A DNA stretch of 64,000 nt from Undaria pinnatifida (GCA_012845835.1 JABAKD010000022.1:6189042-6253041), one strand, 5' to 3'. Shown: positions 25,873 to 36,837, counted from the stretch's first letter. Notes: a model not told the origin generated them from the sequence alone. Translations and numbers: made by a program.

Positions 25873-26038
25873 GCTCACCACATCCGAGCAGTCATCAACG
25901 ATGCCGAAGGTACGACCGAAGTCCGAGTCGGCTGGCAATACCGCGTAATCCAAAAGGCTCCCGTTGCAGGACGCGTAACCGCAAGTACCAGAAGCCGGCA
26001 TGTACTGGCTTGGATAGTAGAAGACAAAGTCCACGCAC
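25873..26038 (-). CDS. Exon: C-terminal tail of the copper monooxygenase
   Basis: A 166-bp exon starts after acceptor TTTTTTTGCAG with the single G that completes the split Met codon. It then reads CVDFVFYYPSQYMP, matching the DBH run M-C-x-x-x-x-x-Y-Y-P. The rest is Cys-rich (GTCGYASCNGSLLDY … GIVDDCSDVVS), plausible for a disulphide-bonded secreted tail. I place the end at the strong donor GTGAGT; GTGAGC six bases earlier is an alternative in the same phase. No stop occurs before the donor, so at least one more exon should follow below 25.87 kb, and I could not identify it. The donor is followed at once by a long C-run (G-run on the plus strand at 25,838-25,864). Confidence 0.87.
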
Positions 26039-27486
26039 CTGCAAAAAAAGCGAAAAAAAAAAGCGCGGCCGGGGTGGGGATCACAAGGGGGCAAAGACGG
26101 AATATGGGAGGGGTTCGAACGACCAAGAAGCGCAGATTGGTGAAGCAATTTATCAAAGGGAGCTGTTCCTTCTTTCTTTTTCTTTTGGGTGACAATATGA
26201 GAAGAAAACAATATCGGCACGCACAGCAGTGTTGTGCTTGGGGTGACGTTTTGCGACTGGCCTGGTGATTCAACCGGAAGCGAGATCGCTCTAAAAAAGT
26301 GGCATTTTTGGGGTTGGGGGAATAGGGTAATAATGCTTATCGAGAGGTTGTTGCCGTTGCGGTGCGATCCCGGCAGTCACTCTGTGATCGCGTGTTGTGT
26401 CTCTCTTGTTTTCAATATTTCTTTCGCCCCCCCCCCCCAAGATAATAGTATCAACCTTTTTGACGCTTTGGATCATGTCCTCCTTTTGCGTAAGACGTTT
26501 GTGTCTAATATTTTAGGGGGCGTTTTTGTTGCGCCAGCAGAGGACAAGAACGAGAGAAGAAACCTGGGTTCAAGTAAAAACTGAAAAACCGTCTCTCGGG
26601 TGCGCGCTGCCGAAAAGTGTAGTTAGGTGTAGACCATCTAAAAAAACGTCAAAAAAGAAAGACGCCAACAGCAGCGAGCGGCGAGTTGCGTCTCCTGTGC
26701 ACGACTTTTTTTTTTTTAATTTCGCGCGGTTTTCAACAAAAAATACACAAACACACACGTATAATATATCGGAGTTGGTATCGCGTATTTTCATATTTAA
26801 AAAAATGTGTACACCACCTGCACACAGCTGTGTGAGACCGCGGATTTTGTCGGAAAGGCTCATCGACGTGTTCTCCTTCTGAAGTCTCAAAGGGCCCCGC
26901 GTGCACAAGCGTAACCAAATAATCGACGAGCGCGATCTAATCACACGCGCACTAGTAATAAGGAAGAGCGAGACACCAGTCCAATTAACCCAACGCTTTA
27001 AGGATTGCAATTTTCGGGGGGCCAAACATTTCTGACGTTCTGACCTCCTGATCGGTCGAGCTCCAACCCAAGTGCAGTGGAACAGTGTATCGATAAAAAG
27101 CATTTAACGATCGTGTATTACGACAATTTCGCCATAAATCCCTTTGTTTTTGGACTAGGCAGGTATGTCCAGCTAACGGCAATGATGGGTCTGGTTGAGA
27201 GCAACACTTTCCTCCAAAATCATGCAAGGGGGCAGGGGGGGGGGGGGGGGGGGGGGGGGTTCTAAAGTAGCTTGGGGTCACTCGCGCGAGCATTCCCCCT
27301 CGCCCTGGGTGGCTGTGCGGTCTCAAAGCGCAATTTGAAATGAACGGTAAGCTGCGCGCCCTTCTATGCCAAAAGCACCGCCTCACCGTCATGTAGACTT
27401 TTTTTGGTCTTCGTGAGGTGTGGCAGTCACTCGTGCGAGTAGGATATGGTACGATATGATGTGACGTGATGGCTCAAACCCGCGTC
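26039..27486. other. Intronic sequence of the monooxygenase gene
   Basis: Lies within the 7.9-kb intron (33,891 to 26,039). Contains a C-run near 26,428, a G-run at 27,234-27,259 and a family P palindrome near 27,280. No exon candidate seen. Confidence 0.6.
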
Positions 27487-27725
27487 AGTGAAAAAAATCG
27501 GGGGTAGCCCCCCCCCTGCCGCAGCCGTAGACAGCTCGGAAACTGCTTAGAAAGTTCTGTTGCAATGCGAGTGAAAAATGGGGGTACCCCCCCTGCCGCA
27601 GGCTACATAGACAGCTCGGAAACGTCTTAGAAAGTTCTGCTGCAATGCAAGTGAAAAAATCGGGGTACCCCCCCCCCGCCGCAGCCGTAGACAGCTTGGA
27701 AACTTCTCAGAAAGTTATGCTGGTG
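27487..27725. repeat. Tandem repeat, 3 x ~80 bp
   Basis: Each unit starts GTGAAAAA, has GGGGGTA, CCCCCC, TGCCGCAG, TAGACAGCTCGGAAAC and ends AGAAAGTTCTG. Spacing is 84 and 80 bp; intronic. Confidence 0.92.
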
Positions 27726-27937
27726 TGCACCCCTGCCGCCGAACGTTCTGCCGCACGAGTGCCTCACAGGTCAACTTGCACCATAGGGCGGTTCAGACCG
27801 CATTGTACTACGCGACTACGCCAGCAGCGCGGTCTGGTTCCTGTAGACCGATGCTTTACATTCCCGGCTCCCCCCCCCTCCCCCCCCTCCCCCCCCCCCC
27901 CGCAACTATTCACACAGAGGGGATAAGACACAAGTAA

Positions 27938-28048
27938 TTTTTTTTTTTTTTTTTTTTTCTTTGTTCTCCGGCGGATGGGGTAAAAAAAAAAAAAACTTGA
28001 GCTCACCACACCTCCACGTATTTTCATACGCGTCGTGTGTCGACACAA
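27938..28048 (-). mobile_element. SINE 3' end, minus orientation
   Basis: Read on the minus strand: CACACGACGCGTATGAAAAT, ACGTGGAGGTGTGGTGAGCT, CCCATCCGCCGGAG, then an A tail. It matches the 3' third of the full SINE at 30.5 kb. Confidence 0.85.
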
Positions 28049-28114
28049 GAAGTACCGTGTAGAATCGTGCAGTGCACTATTTTTGAATTTTTTCATTTGT
28101 TTTTTTTTTCTTTT

Positions 28115-28962
28115 CAGGGTAGTCCTCGGTACCGTTTTTTTTTACGGTACCAGATCGGACGGTATTGCGAAATGACGGTACTTTTCAAACGGTTGACGGT
28201 ATTTCGATTTCTCACGGTACCACTTTTGGCGGTACACGGTATCGCCGAATTTGACGGTACTTTTTCGGCGGTATCGAAAAGTGACGGTATTTTCTAGACG
28301 GTAGACGGTTTTTCGATATTTGACGGTACTTTTTTGGCGGTACTGCAAAACGACGGTACCGGTCCCGGTATTACTGCCAAATTTGACGGTACTTTTTTGA
28401 GGGTACTGAAATATGACGGTTCCGCCACTGAGAAATACAGAATTACGAATGACGAAATACTTGACAGTACCTGCCGGGCGGCGATCAAGCATGCCGGCAC
28501 CACCCCGCTGATGTTCCTGCATACCTATATAGAACGGACGAATAGAGGCTAGACTAATCGTCGAACCGTCAAGCTGACACACTCACCAGCCTCACGCGAA
28601 ACAACATTTAGACATTTAGCACCAAAATAAGACAATAAAACAATACTACTACTGTAAACAATAAAACAATAAAACCTAAAACATGAAAACATTCAATGAA
28701 AACCATCACCCTACAATCTTTGACGGTTCTGAATATGACGGTTTTTCTAAACGGGAAACGGTACTTCGCTTATTTGACGGTACTTTTATGGCGGTGCTGC
28801 ATAACGACGGTACTTTTTAAACGGTTGACGGTTTTTCGATTTTTGACGGTACCGCCTTCGGCGGTACACGGTTTGCCCAAATATGACGGTATTCCGCCAA
28901 GTACCGGGACCGACGTACAGCACGGGAAAATTACCTCGGGAATTTTCCCGAGGACTACCCTG
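28115..28962. mobile_element. Non-autonomous DNA transposon with 15-bp TIRs, hAT-like
   Basis: Termini CAGGGTAGTCCTCGG and CCGAGGACTACCCTG are perfect 15-bp inverted repeats 848 bp apart. Both arms are filled with ACGGT motifs (about 25, mostly TGACGGTA or AAACGG), all on the plus strand. The arm at about 28,172-28,255 is collinear with 28,805-28,885, so the arms are direct copies. The middle (28,441-28,720) is unrelated and non-coding. CAGGG ends and clustered short subterminal motifs are features of hAT elements. I see no exact 8-bp target duplication in the T-rich flanks. It sits in an intron of the monooxygenase gene. Confidence 0.8.
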
Positions 28963-29324
28963 GTTTTTTCAGGCTTTTTCCTCGCCTGAGGAGCTGGCAA
29001 AAATAAATAAATAAATAAAATACCCGATGACATAGGCTTGAAGTGAAACGTGCGAACCCCCCCCCCCCCGATGAATAAACAAACCCACGGGGCCTACAGC
29101 TGGTGTAGGTTTCTCGAAAAACGTTTTTTTTTGTTGCTGTTGTTGCAAAAAAATAACAAGCAAACAAAAGGCAACAACAATAACAACAACAACAACAACA
29201 ACCGAAAAAAAAAATCGTTCCGAGGATTTGGGGTTTTAAGGAGCCATCACGTTCGGGATTATTATTATTTATTTTTTTTGGAGGGGGGGGGCGGGAAGGG
29301 CTATTTTCTATCGTAGCGACGAGT
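28963..29324. other. Intronic; (AAC)n and (TAAA)n short tracts
   Basis: AATAAATAAATAAA near 29,001 and a CAACAA-rich tract near 29,170-29,200; no exon candidate. Confidence 0.5.
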
Positions 29325-29480
29325 CGTTCTACGGCCCAGCCCTCCCCCCCCCCCCCGCGACTGTTCTTTCTAACGAAATGGCCGGTTTTGGAACCAGCCC
29401 CCGGTCGTATCTCCTGAAATACGAATGACGGTGACTCTTGGCATCTCGACGAGGGTCGTTCGACAGACTTTCGCACACAA
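29325..29480 (+). repeat. Family B dispersed repeat
   Basis: Contains TCTAACGAAATGGCCGGTTT, GAACCAGCCCCCGGTCGTAT and CTCCTGAAATACG, matching 47.8 kb in reverse orientation. Confidence 0.65.
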
Positions 29481-30453
29481 ACAAAACAGATGGAGGCGTG
29501 CTGTCAACAGCCTCCTTCCTGGTTTCGAGCAGCCATGCATGCAAACGGCAGTTAAAGAAAAGCGCTGTTTTTTTTTTTTTTTTTTTTTTTTTTGGGGGGG
29601 AGGGGGCTATTAACGTAGAATCACTCGTGAACACACGCCTTATTATTAAGAAAAAATGAAATTATCCTATCCTATAATAAATCCAAGTGTTTTTATCCCC
29701 ATGTGGGGAGTGTCGTGCTAAAGCGGTACGGTAAAGGGGAGAGCCGGCAAGGCACGAAGCGGGCACGCCAAGAGGCATCTATCTCCGGTCCCGCCACAAC
29801 CCGTCTGTTCCCACACCCGCTGATCAAGCTCCGCCCGCAACGACAATCAGCGATAAAACTGAAATCAAACTGTGCACGCCATATATATATATGTATACGT
29901 ACGTTGCGTACGTGCGTTACGTACGTGCGTGTGATGCTCAATCTAGTCTTCAGTTCGGTGCCTCAAGTTTCGCCGCGAAACCTCTGAACAGATTTATCCT
30001 CGCAGCAGTCAATCCCCCCTTCCCGGCCCTCCCCGCCCCCGCCCCCTGATCCCGAGAAAGAAATTCCTGGATCGTGCATGATCTCCGCGCGCCGCGTATA
30101 TTTTCACGCGAGCATGGCGTTAATTCGCTGCCAATCTTTGCTCGATCGCTCATTGTTCATTCGCTCAACCGCTAAAAGTTGATATTTGTACATCGGGGGG
30201 GGGGGGGGGGGGGGGGAGTGGCATCACGCAGACCTAATGAAGAAAGCAAAAGCAGTCGGCGGGGGGGGGGGGGGGGGGAAGGAGATAAAAAAAAAAAGAA
30301 AAATCAACTCTCGCGCGAGGGGGAAAAAACAAGACAAACGTCGCCGTTTTCTCTTCCATCTATTTATTTTGTCTGCTCTCGAGAACAAAAAAACACTCAC
30401 ACCCACCCACACAAAGGGAAATAAAAGAAACAATGAAAAAAAGAAAAAAAAAC
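29481..30453. other. Intronic; no exon seen
   Basis: Holds a T-run followed by G-run (29,570-29,605), an ATATAT/ACGTACG tract at 29,880-29,932 and two G-runs at 30,196-30,217 and 30,260-30,279. Confidence 0.5.
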
Positions 30454-30912
30454 GGTAAACGATAGAGGACCAACGCCCGAATGGGTAGGGTGGACCGTAA
30501 CTGGACCAAGTCCGGCGGAAGGCTATCTCCCATGGCCAGGGGTTTTGTTAGTGGGTGAGCTTGCGCAAGCCCCACACTACCCGGAAAGATGACATTCCGG
30601 GTGGCTATCTCCACCGAAACTGACCCTCAGGGGACGGGCCGGGTCGAAATACACACGCACCCGTATACAACGGCAGCTTGCGCTGCCGGGGTTGTAACGA
30701 AGACCACTGATAGGGACAGCTTACGCTATACCTACAATGGGACCCGAAGGGTGCGCCAGCTAGCGTTGGGCTGCGAAAGCAACTGAGTTGAATCGACACA
30801 CGACGCGTATGTATGAAAATACGTGGAAGTGTGGTGAGCTAAAGCTCTATTTTTCCCCATCCGCCGGAGGATGAAAGAAAAAAAAAAAAAAAAAAAAGGT
30901 AAACGATAGAGG
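30454..30912 (+). mobile_element. Full-length SINE with 15-bp target-site duplication
   Basis: GGTAAACGATAGAGG at 30,454-30,468 and 30,898-30,912 flanks a 429-bp body ending in an A tail of about 20. The body is rich in potential hairpins (GCTTGCGCAAGC, CCCGGA…TCCGGG, GGCAGCTTGCGCTGCC) and closes with ATCCGCCGGAGGATGAAA, a stem just before the tail. The 3' third recurs at 27.94 kb (minus) and 34.69 kb. The target is a family A end (GATAGAGGTAT). No convincing tRNA A/B box pair at normal spacing, so the head origin is open. Confidence 0.85.
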
Positions 30913-31094
30913 TATGAGGGGTACACCGATTTTTCGGTTGAAACGGTTCCTGCTTTACGGGTTGGCCCTTATAATATAATACTCCGTATAACATAATATA
31001 AAATCGTCGTAATCTCTAGTCTCATTTCGTTTTTTTTTTGCCGCGTGTTATTTTTGGTCGTTTGCGTAGGCCTCTTGGGATACGTTTTTGACTG

Positions 31095-31425
31095 ATGAAC
31101 TGAGATTCTGCGATAGCCTCTCCCCCCCCCTCGCGACCAAAAGCGAGCGATTTTTCCTTAACGAACGTTGTATGGTTGCTGCTCGACAGGAGGAATAGAT
31201 CCTTAGCACGTAATAAAGCATCTTCAAAAATATCATCTTTTGCTTGCGAAGGGGCTTATTTATATCGAAACGACGGCTGACGTCGGGGTGTCATAGGGCA
31301 CGACCGTCTTTCAGGAGATGTACGGGACGGGCGCCCGTCTCAAAACCAGCGATTTTCGCTGAATAAAAGAAGAAAAAAAAAAAGGCGGGGGGCCCGGGCT
31401 ACCGCAGAACGACGCTTTCATCGAT
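31095..31425 (-). repeat. Family B related sequence, two pieces
   Basis: TTCTGCGATAGCC with CTTAACGAACGTTGTATGG (31,095-31,195) parallels 47.61-47.69 kb. CTCAAAACCAGCGATTTTCG and CTACCGCAGAACGACG (31,270-31,425) parallel 47.75-47.90 kb. Confidence 0.55.
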
Positions 31426-31521
31426 CGGGTACATACATACTCGTGTAGCGCTCGTACTTTCTCTCTAACTTGAGAAGGCTTGGGGGGGGGGGGGGGGGGC
31501 AGAGGGGGGGGGGGGGGATCT

Positions 31522-31812
31522 GACGCGTGCTACGATAGAAGTTCACCATTTTTTTTTTCGAGGTTTACTCAACTTGGGGGAGCTTAAGACCTCTCCTCAA
31601 AAGCGGACTTGGAGAAACAATAAAAACTACGACTACCAACTCCAATGAAAAATACCCCATCTGGCCCTCGAGGTACACGACGGGAATCATCACGAAAAAA
31701 AAAAAAAAATGGCATATTTTTTTTTTTTCTCCCCCGACGATTTTGGGCCCCCGTCGTTTAGAAAACAAAATCGCCAAAAAAAGGTATACCTTTTTTAATC
31801 GTAGCATGCGCC
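31522..31812 (+). mobile_element. Family A MITE-like element
   Basis: GACGCGTGCTACGATAGAAGT at the left, family interior (AGCTTAAGACCTCTCC, GAAAAATACCCCATCTGGCC) and TAATCGTAGCATGCGCC at the right. Confidence 0.85.
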
Positions 31813-31994
31813 GGTTTGCCAGGGGTACAACACGAGGAGGACATTCGAGTTCGCGCAAAAAAACCGACCAAACATTTATTTTCTGTCCGCGCTAAATCCT
31901 GAAACGAACATAGGTCCACTCCGTGAAATTATCACGCCATCATGCCATCGTATACACCCCCGATAGCTCCACACTCGCTTGAGGAGCTCAACGG
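31813..31994. other. Spacer
   Basis: No feature seen. Confidence 0.5.
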
Positions 31995-32144
31995 GTCAGA
32001 CGCGTCTGGCCCAGATCGCGCAACCGCTACTTACTGTTGTAGCTCATCGCGTTCAGGACGACTGATTTTAGTCAGACGCGTTCGGCCCAGATCGCGCGAC
32101 CGCCACTGTGTTGTAGCTCATCGCGTTCAGGACGACTGATTTTA
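31995..32144. repeat. Tandem duplication, 2 x ~75 bp
   Basis: Both units start GTCAGACGCGT, include GGCCCAGATCGCGC and end TTCAGGACGACTGATTTTA. Confidence 0.93.
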
Positions 32145-32250
32145 CCAACGCGCGTTGCTGCTTCTTCTCTCATGATACATGCCCCTTTCACTATAACCCC
32201 GATCCCCGACCCCGAACACGCCTGAATCTCCAGGCAACAAACAGCGACTT

Positions 32251-32366
32251 CTCCGTTCGTTCGTTCGTTCGTTCGTTCGTTCGTTCGTTCGTTCGTTCGT
32301 TCGTTCGTTCGTTCGTTCGTTCGTTCGTTCGTTCGTTCGTTCGTTCGTCCGCTCGTTCGTTCGTTT
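32251..32366. repeat. (GTTC)n array
   Basis: About 28 tetramers, nearly pure. A similar array occurs at 43.1 kb. Confidence 0.97.
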
Positions 32367-32621
32367 TTTTCTACGTTTCACAGCAGGTGGAGAGGTTGAG
32401 AGGACCGTTGCTCCACGTACGGACAAAACCTTTTCCTTTTTTTATATATCATTTCTGCGACGAACAGTACCTATTTTTCGTGACTTTTTTTTTTGGTTTT
32501 CTAGGTGTAAGATCAAAAAGAGAGAGGTATCAAGAGACTCTTTGGGCGCTATTCGTGTTTCTGAAAAAGGACGGGATCCCATGACCCAACATCGTCATAA
32601 TTTTTGCGGTTTTTTTTTGGC

Positions 32622-32905
32622 CATATCAGCATATATTATTAAAAAAAATGGAATACAATCCTGCAGCTGTGAGATCGAACACTTCGTCGAAACTCATGTT
32701 TGCAACGAGATGTGTGTGATACTCCGATCACGCGTACCACTGCATGTGTGCCCTCAATAAGGATATAGACCTATTGATCGGTGACTCCCCTTAGAACTAG
32801 CTTGTATCAGGGTCAATCAACAGGGTGACGTTAATCAGTCTGTGCGCGGAAACTATAAAACCCGTTTTTGAGGGGGACAATTTATGACACGGCTGTGGGA
32901 GGAGT
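32622..32905 (+). repeat. Family C dispersed repeat
   Basis: Shares CTGTGAGATCGAACACTTCG, TCGAAACTCAT, AAGGATATAG, GGTGACTCCCCTTA and CAGTCTGTGCGCGGAAACTA with copies at 48.4 and 55.2 kb. Confidence 0.85.
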
Positions 32906-33196
32906 GTACTAGTTTGTCACGTACATCCTGCCGCTGAGGGAGATATGTATTGTATGCACATACATACCAGGGTATACTATAAATGGGTCAGGGGTTTTTG
33001 CTTCATCGGATTGTGCAAAAAATAAAAATAAAAGTCTTGATCTTCTGGTGGTTGGCTGGTGGTTGGCTGCCTCGGAAAATACAAAAAGTAACCCGTGCAC
33101 GTCCATCACACCGCAGCAAGCCTCAACCCGTTACAAGCAGTGGTAGAGAGGAGATGGATTCTTGTTCACTGGACCCGTGACACGAAAGAGGGGTTA

Positions 33197-33475
33197 CTTA
33201 AGGTATACCTTTTTTTGGCTGAAACGGTTTCTGACCTTGACCGGGCTACCTCCTGAACCCCCACGTCGTCGAGAACTTTGGCAATTTTGTTCTGTTTCTG
33301 CGTGATTCTCGTCGTCTATCTATCTATTAGGGCATGGGATTTTTCATTCGGTACTCCAGTCGTAGCAGTTTTATTTTTCTCCACAACTCTTTTGTATCAG
33401 TTTTTTTTCTTGTTTTCTTGTTTTTTTTTGTTCAAGACATGATGTTGAGCTCCCAAGTTGAGGGGCACCTACGTT
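33197..33475 (-). mobile_element. Family A MITE-like element
   Basis: AAGGTATACC at the left, CGTAGCAGTTTTATTTTTCT internally and GAGCTCCCAAGTTGAGGGGC at the right; the terminal GACGCG is lost. Reverse orientation. Confidence 0.75.
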
Positions 33476-33517
33476 GTAGCACCACCCCCGTCTTTCCTTT
33501 TCCTGCTGTGGGTTTCG

Positions 33518-33756
33518 AGCCACTCGCACGGGTGACTCTTCTTGTCCCCTGCCCAACCAAAAAAATAAAACGCTTGAAGGCGCGAGTTGGGTTGTTTTGG
33601 CGTACTACAGCCCATGCGTTTACGCGTACGAGCTATAAACAGATTATTCCATTGCGTATTCACGTATCAAAAAACTTAAACCAGCGGTGCTCACGAAAGC
33701 CTAGCAAGACCGCAAGGAACAGGCGGGCGGGTCACCACTCACGCGAGTGACTTGAT
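33518..33756. mobile_element. Family P palindrome-ended repeat
   Basis: Bounded by GAGCCACTCGCACGGGTGAC and GTCACCACTCACGCGAGTGA. Ends about 135 bp from the 33.9-kb exon donor. Confidence 0.75.
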
Positions 33757-33805
33757 CCCGACCCACTGCAAAACCAGGCCCCAGATTGACCCCCCCCCCC
33801 CCGGC

Positions 33806-33855
33806 CCCCCCTCGTACGACTGCGGTCATACACAAACTGAGTACCCCCCCCCCCT
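33806..33855 (-). repeat. Family D 5' end fragment
   Basis: Read on the minus strand: GGGGTACTCAGTTTGTGTAT followed by GACCGCAGTCGTACG. It lies in the intron just after the 33.9-kb exon donor. Confidence 0.7.
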
Positions 33856-33891
33856 GCCGTGGCGTAGCTTTGCATTACCCTGGTATCTCAC

Positions 33892-33989
33892 ATCTCGTTT
33901 TCTGACCCGAATCCGAAGGAGGCGTTTTCCGAACCTACAGAGGATTCGGCTGTGTCGTAGTAGCACGTGGTCTCGAACCGATCTCCTTT
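33892..33989 (-). CDS. Exon: pre-methionine-ligand segment of the copper monooxygenase
   Basis: A 98-bp exon entered in phase 0 after acceptor CCGACAG and left after AT of a codon at donor GTGAGA. It encodes KGDRFETTCYYDTAE followed by ASFGFGSENE. This corresponds to the conserved G-D-x-x-x-T-T-C-x-Y run and the F-G-x-x-x-x-x-E-M segment that leads to the copper-ligating Met (Met487 of DBH). The Met codon itself is split: AT ends this exon and the G is supplied by the exon at 26,038. The aligned order and compatible phase make the assignment firm despite the small size. Family P and family D repeat ends lie immediately around it. Confidence 0.92.
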
Positions 33990-34248
33990 CTGTCGGCACG
34001 GGTTCCCGAGGGAGCGCGGGGGAACAACAAGCGCGGAGGAGGGGGTTGTCGTCGTCAGGACGAGAGCGAAAATGAAATTTAAACAAAAAAAAAACACTTG
34101 AAAGGAAAAAAAATCCTCAAACGTACCGTCAACACACCAAAAGAGCGGAATCTCCCCCCCCCCCCCCTCCCCCCCTTTCCCAACCCCCCCCGACCCGACG
34201 GAAGCGAGGAGGCGTCCGCACCGAGGGGGGAGAATGTAAAAGACAACC

Positions 34249-34547
34249 GACGCGTGCTACGTTAGAAAGTCGTTGAGGTATACCTCTTTTTGGCTGAAAT
34301 GGTTTTCTGACTGGCCGGGCTCCTTACAACCCAACATCTCGTCGAAAAAGCGCAGACAAAAGAATTGGCATGATTCTGGTTCTACAATTAGACCATGGGC
34401 ATTTTCATCCGGTGTAGCAGTTTTTATTTTTTGTCGAAATCAGTTTGTTTTTTTTTTCGGGGGGGGGTTAAGAAGGACGTGTCTTAACCTCTTCGAGTGA
34501 AGGGTCTCAGAAAAAAACTGGTTCACCCTCTATCGTACCATGCGTCA
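34249..34547 (-). mobile_element. Family A MITE-like element
   Basis: GACGCGTGCTACGTTAGAAAG at the left and CCCTCTATCGTACCATGCGTC at the right; reverse orientation interior. Confidence 0.85.
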
Positions 34548-34601
34548 AACCGCGACCCTCGTACATCCAAAAGAAGCCCCCAAGCCCCCGGGCGCGCGTC
34601 C

Positions 34602-34657
34602 CTCTCTGTCTACAGAGACACACGTCTCTAGAGACGTCCGTCTCTGTGTACAGAGAG
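34602..34657. repeat. 56-bp near-perfect palindrome
   Basis: CTCTCTGT … ACAGAGAG arms meet at the perfect core GTCTCTAGAGAC, with about six mismatched positions. Strong cruciform or hairpin potential. Confidence 0.9.
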
Positions 34658-34689
34658 AAAAACGTCCGAGATTGCGAATGCTGCTTAGA

Positions 34690-34800
34690 TAAATTGACAC
34701 ACGACGTGCATGAAAATACGTCCCACGTGTGGTGGGCTTAACGCTGTTCAAGCTATGTTTTCCCCATCCGTCAGAGGATGAAAAAACAAAAACAAAAGTC
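34690..34800 (+). mobile_element. SINE 3' end
   Basis: TTGACACACGACGTGCATGA, GTGTGGTGGGCTTAA, CCCCATCCGTCAGAGGATGA and an A-rich tail match the 30.5-kb SINE; the 5' part is absent. Confidence 0.85.
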
Positions 34801-36537
34801 CGTTTACCTTCCTGCAAAGTAAGCGTCGACCACGCTGAGTCACAAAAAATCTCAAAGCAATAATGCTCGCGATGATGCCTTCTGGCGACCAGACGGCGAG
34901 TTCGACATGCACGGGGGGGTTGTGAGACATAAGAGCTGCGATGAAATCGCGTGATGCCCGCGATAGCCACGCAATACTCGCGCGACGTGGCCATGTGACA
35001 GCCCGAAGACCTTTTCCCTGTACTAATTTTCAATGTATTTTTTCTTCCCAAAAACGAATTTTCCGTTAAAAAAGCGTTAAGCGTGAGCTAGCTCGGCGCG
35101 CGCGGTCGCTGTCCAGGTGAGAGGCATGCCGCGCTGCTGAAAAAATGTGCGCCGTCGACCGAGAAAAAAAAAAAGGAAATAAACAAAAACAAGCCACTCT
35201 GTCTGGTGTGGTTTTTGGCGGCCTCGAGCAAAGCGAGTATGTTAGTAACAGTGTGCTTGCGAAATATCCGCTACCCAAGTTTTGGGTTGACAGGAAAACA
35301 TAAGAAGAAGAAGAAAAAAGAAAACCAGAAACAAAAAAGTTGGCAGGTCTTCTGTGGGCAAAAAAACACAGGTTAACATCTCGCGCGCTTCTTGACCTAA
35401 ACCTCGTCTCGGGGTGGGCTTGGCCTTGCTTGGGCTGCTGTGACGTTTGTTGATTTCTTTGTGATTTTATTCGATCCAAACCAACCGGCATGTCCCGTCT
35501 CTCAAAAACACCTTCATTCTGTCTACGCGGCGGAAGAACAAACCCACAAAAAGGACACAAAAAAAAAGAGCTCTTTTTAAGCTGTGTGAACCGGAGATAT
35601 AAAGAGGTGTCCAAACAATGGAAGAAAAACATCTAAAAAAAGCGGAGATCATCCCGCATCGATCACCCAACGCCGAACATCTCCGCCTATATTTTGAGCC
35701 TTTTATGTGCCTCGCACACCAACGCGCAACAAAACTGAATATATAACAGTCGCAAACATCCACCATCACGGGCCCTGCCGAGAAAAGCTATCCCAAACCA
35801 TATCGTGCCACTTCATCTCCCACTCACTGTTAGCAATGACCGCACAACGTATTTCTTGGTGGGCGTACCAAGGCGTCTGTTTTTCGGAGCTTGAGATGCG
35901 CTCTTTTTTTTTCAGCATGCCATTAGCGGGGGTTCAATTCCCCAAACGGTCACTTTTTTTTCCGGTGTCAAAAACAGGATCCAAAAGGTTTTAGATCTCC
36001 ACCAGTGATATAGTGGCGAGGGGGAACGCCCCCCCCCGGAGATCAATCAATGTCCGCCTCTGAAAGATCCACCTGACCCGAAACTATACGTTGTTGGTTG
36101 TTGGTTGTGTATATATAGACTATATATATGTGTGTGTGTGCCGGTAGCCCTCGATGGCCGATAGCGTTAGCCTGCAGTAGCCAGGCCATGCAAGTAGCCG
36201 AAAAGGTAGCTCCGTGTTAACGAGCTCGAGAATGTTGTGTGGGTGCGGTTGGGCATGCTTACCGTTTACGCACTACCTGGAATAGCACTAGCCACTATTG
36301 ATAGTCACTGTAGCCTAAATAATCACGTGTGACTGTGAATCCAACGAGAAATGTCAACAGTTCCTTCCAGTAAACGCCAATTGTCTCACGGCGCTATCCC
36401 GGACGCTGCGTACCAGGTGTCCGGTAACCAACCAACCAACAAACAAACCGGCCTCCATCACCCAGCCAACCCCCACTCCTCCTCCTCCGTCCGATCGTCG
36501 CACCGACAGACACACAGACCGACCGACCGATGCACCT
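34801..36537. other. Intronic; no exon seen
   Basis: Contains short T-runs, a TGTTGGTTGTTGG/ATATAT patch near 36,090-36,140 and a small (GACC)n at about 36,519. No element family recognised. Confidence 0.5.
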
Positions 36538-36817
36538 GAGACGCGCGTGCTAGGATAGAAGGTGCACCAGTTTTTTTTCCTGTTTGTTCCTCGAATTTGG
36601 GAGCTTAAGACAAGTCAAGTCATTATTGACGTCAAAAACTGATTCTGTTGGAGAAAAGTAAAACTACTACTGTGGACGTGAAACCGGATGAAAACTCCAA
36701 TGTCTTAGTTACCCAACGAGAACAGAAAATGGCCTATTATTTATTTTTTCTCCGACGATGTTGGGTTCAGAAAACATTTTTTAGAGGAAAGGGCCACCTC
36801 CATCGTAGCGTGCGTCT
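36538..36817 (+). mobile_element. Family A MITE-like element
   Basis: GAGACGCGCGTGCTAGGATA at the left, ATTTGGGAGCTTAAGAC inside, CCTCCATCGTAGCGTGCGTC at the right. It abuts degenerate exon copy 2. Confidence 0.85.
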
Positions 36818-36837
36818 CATTCGCCACTACACTAAAC

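Noticed and set aside
32142-32426. NERTNERT peptide frame
   Set aside because: Translation of the (GTTC)n array.
35920-35950. T-arm-like GGGGTTCAATTCCCC
   Set aside because: No D arm, anticodon arm or acceptor stem around it.
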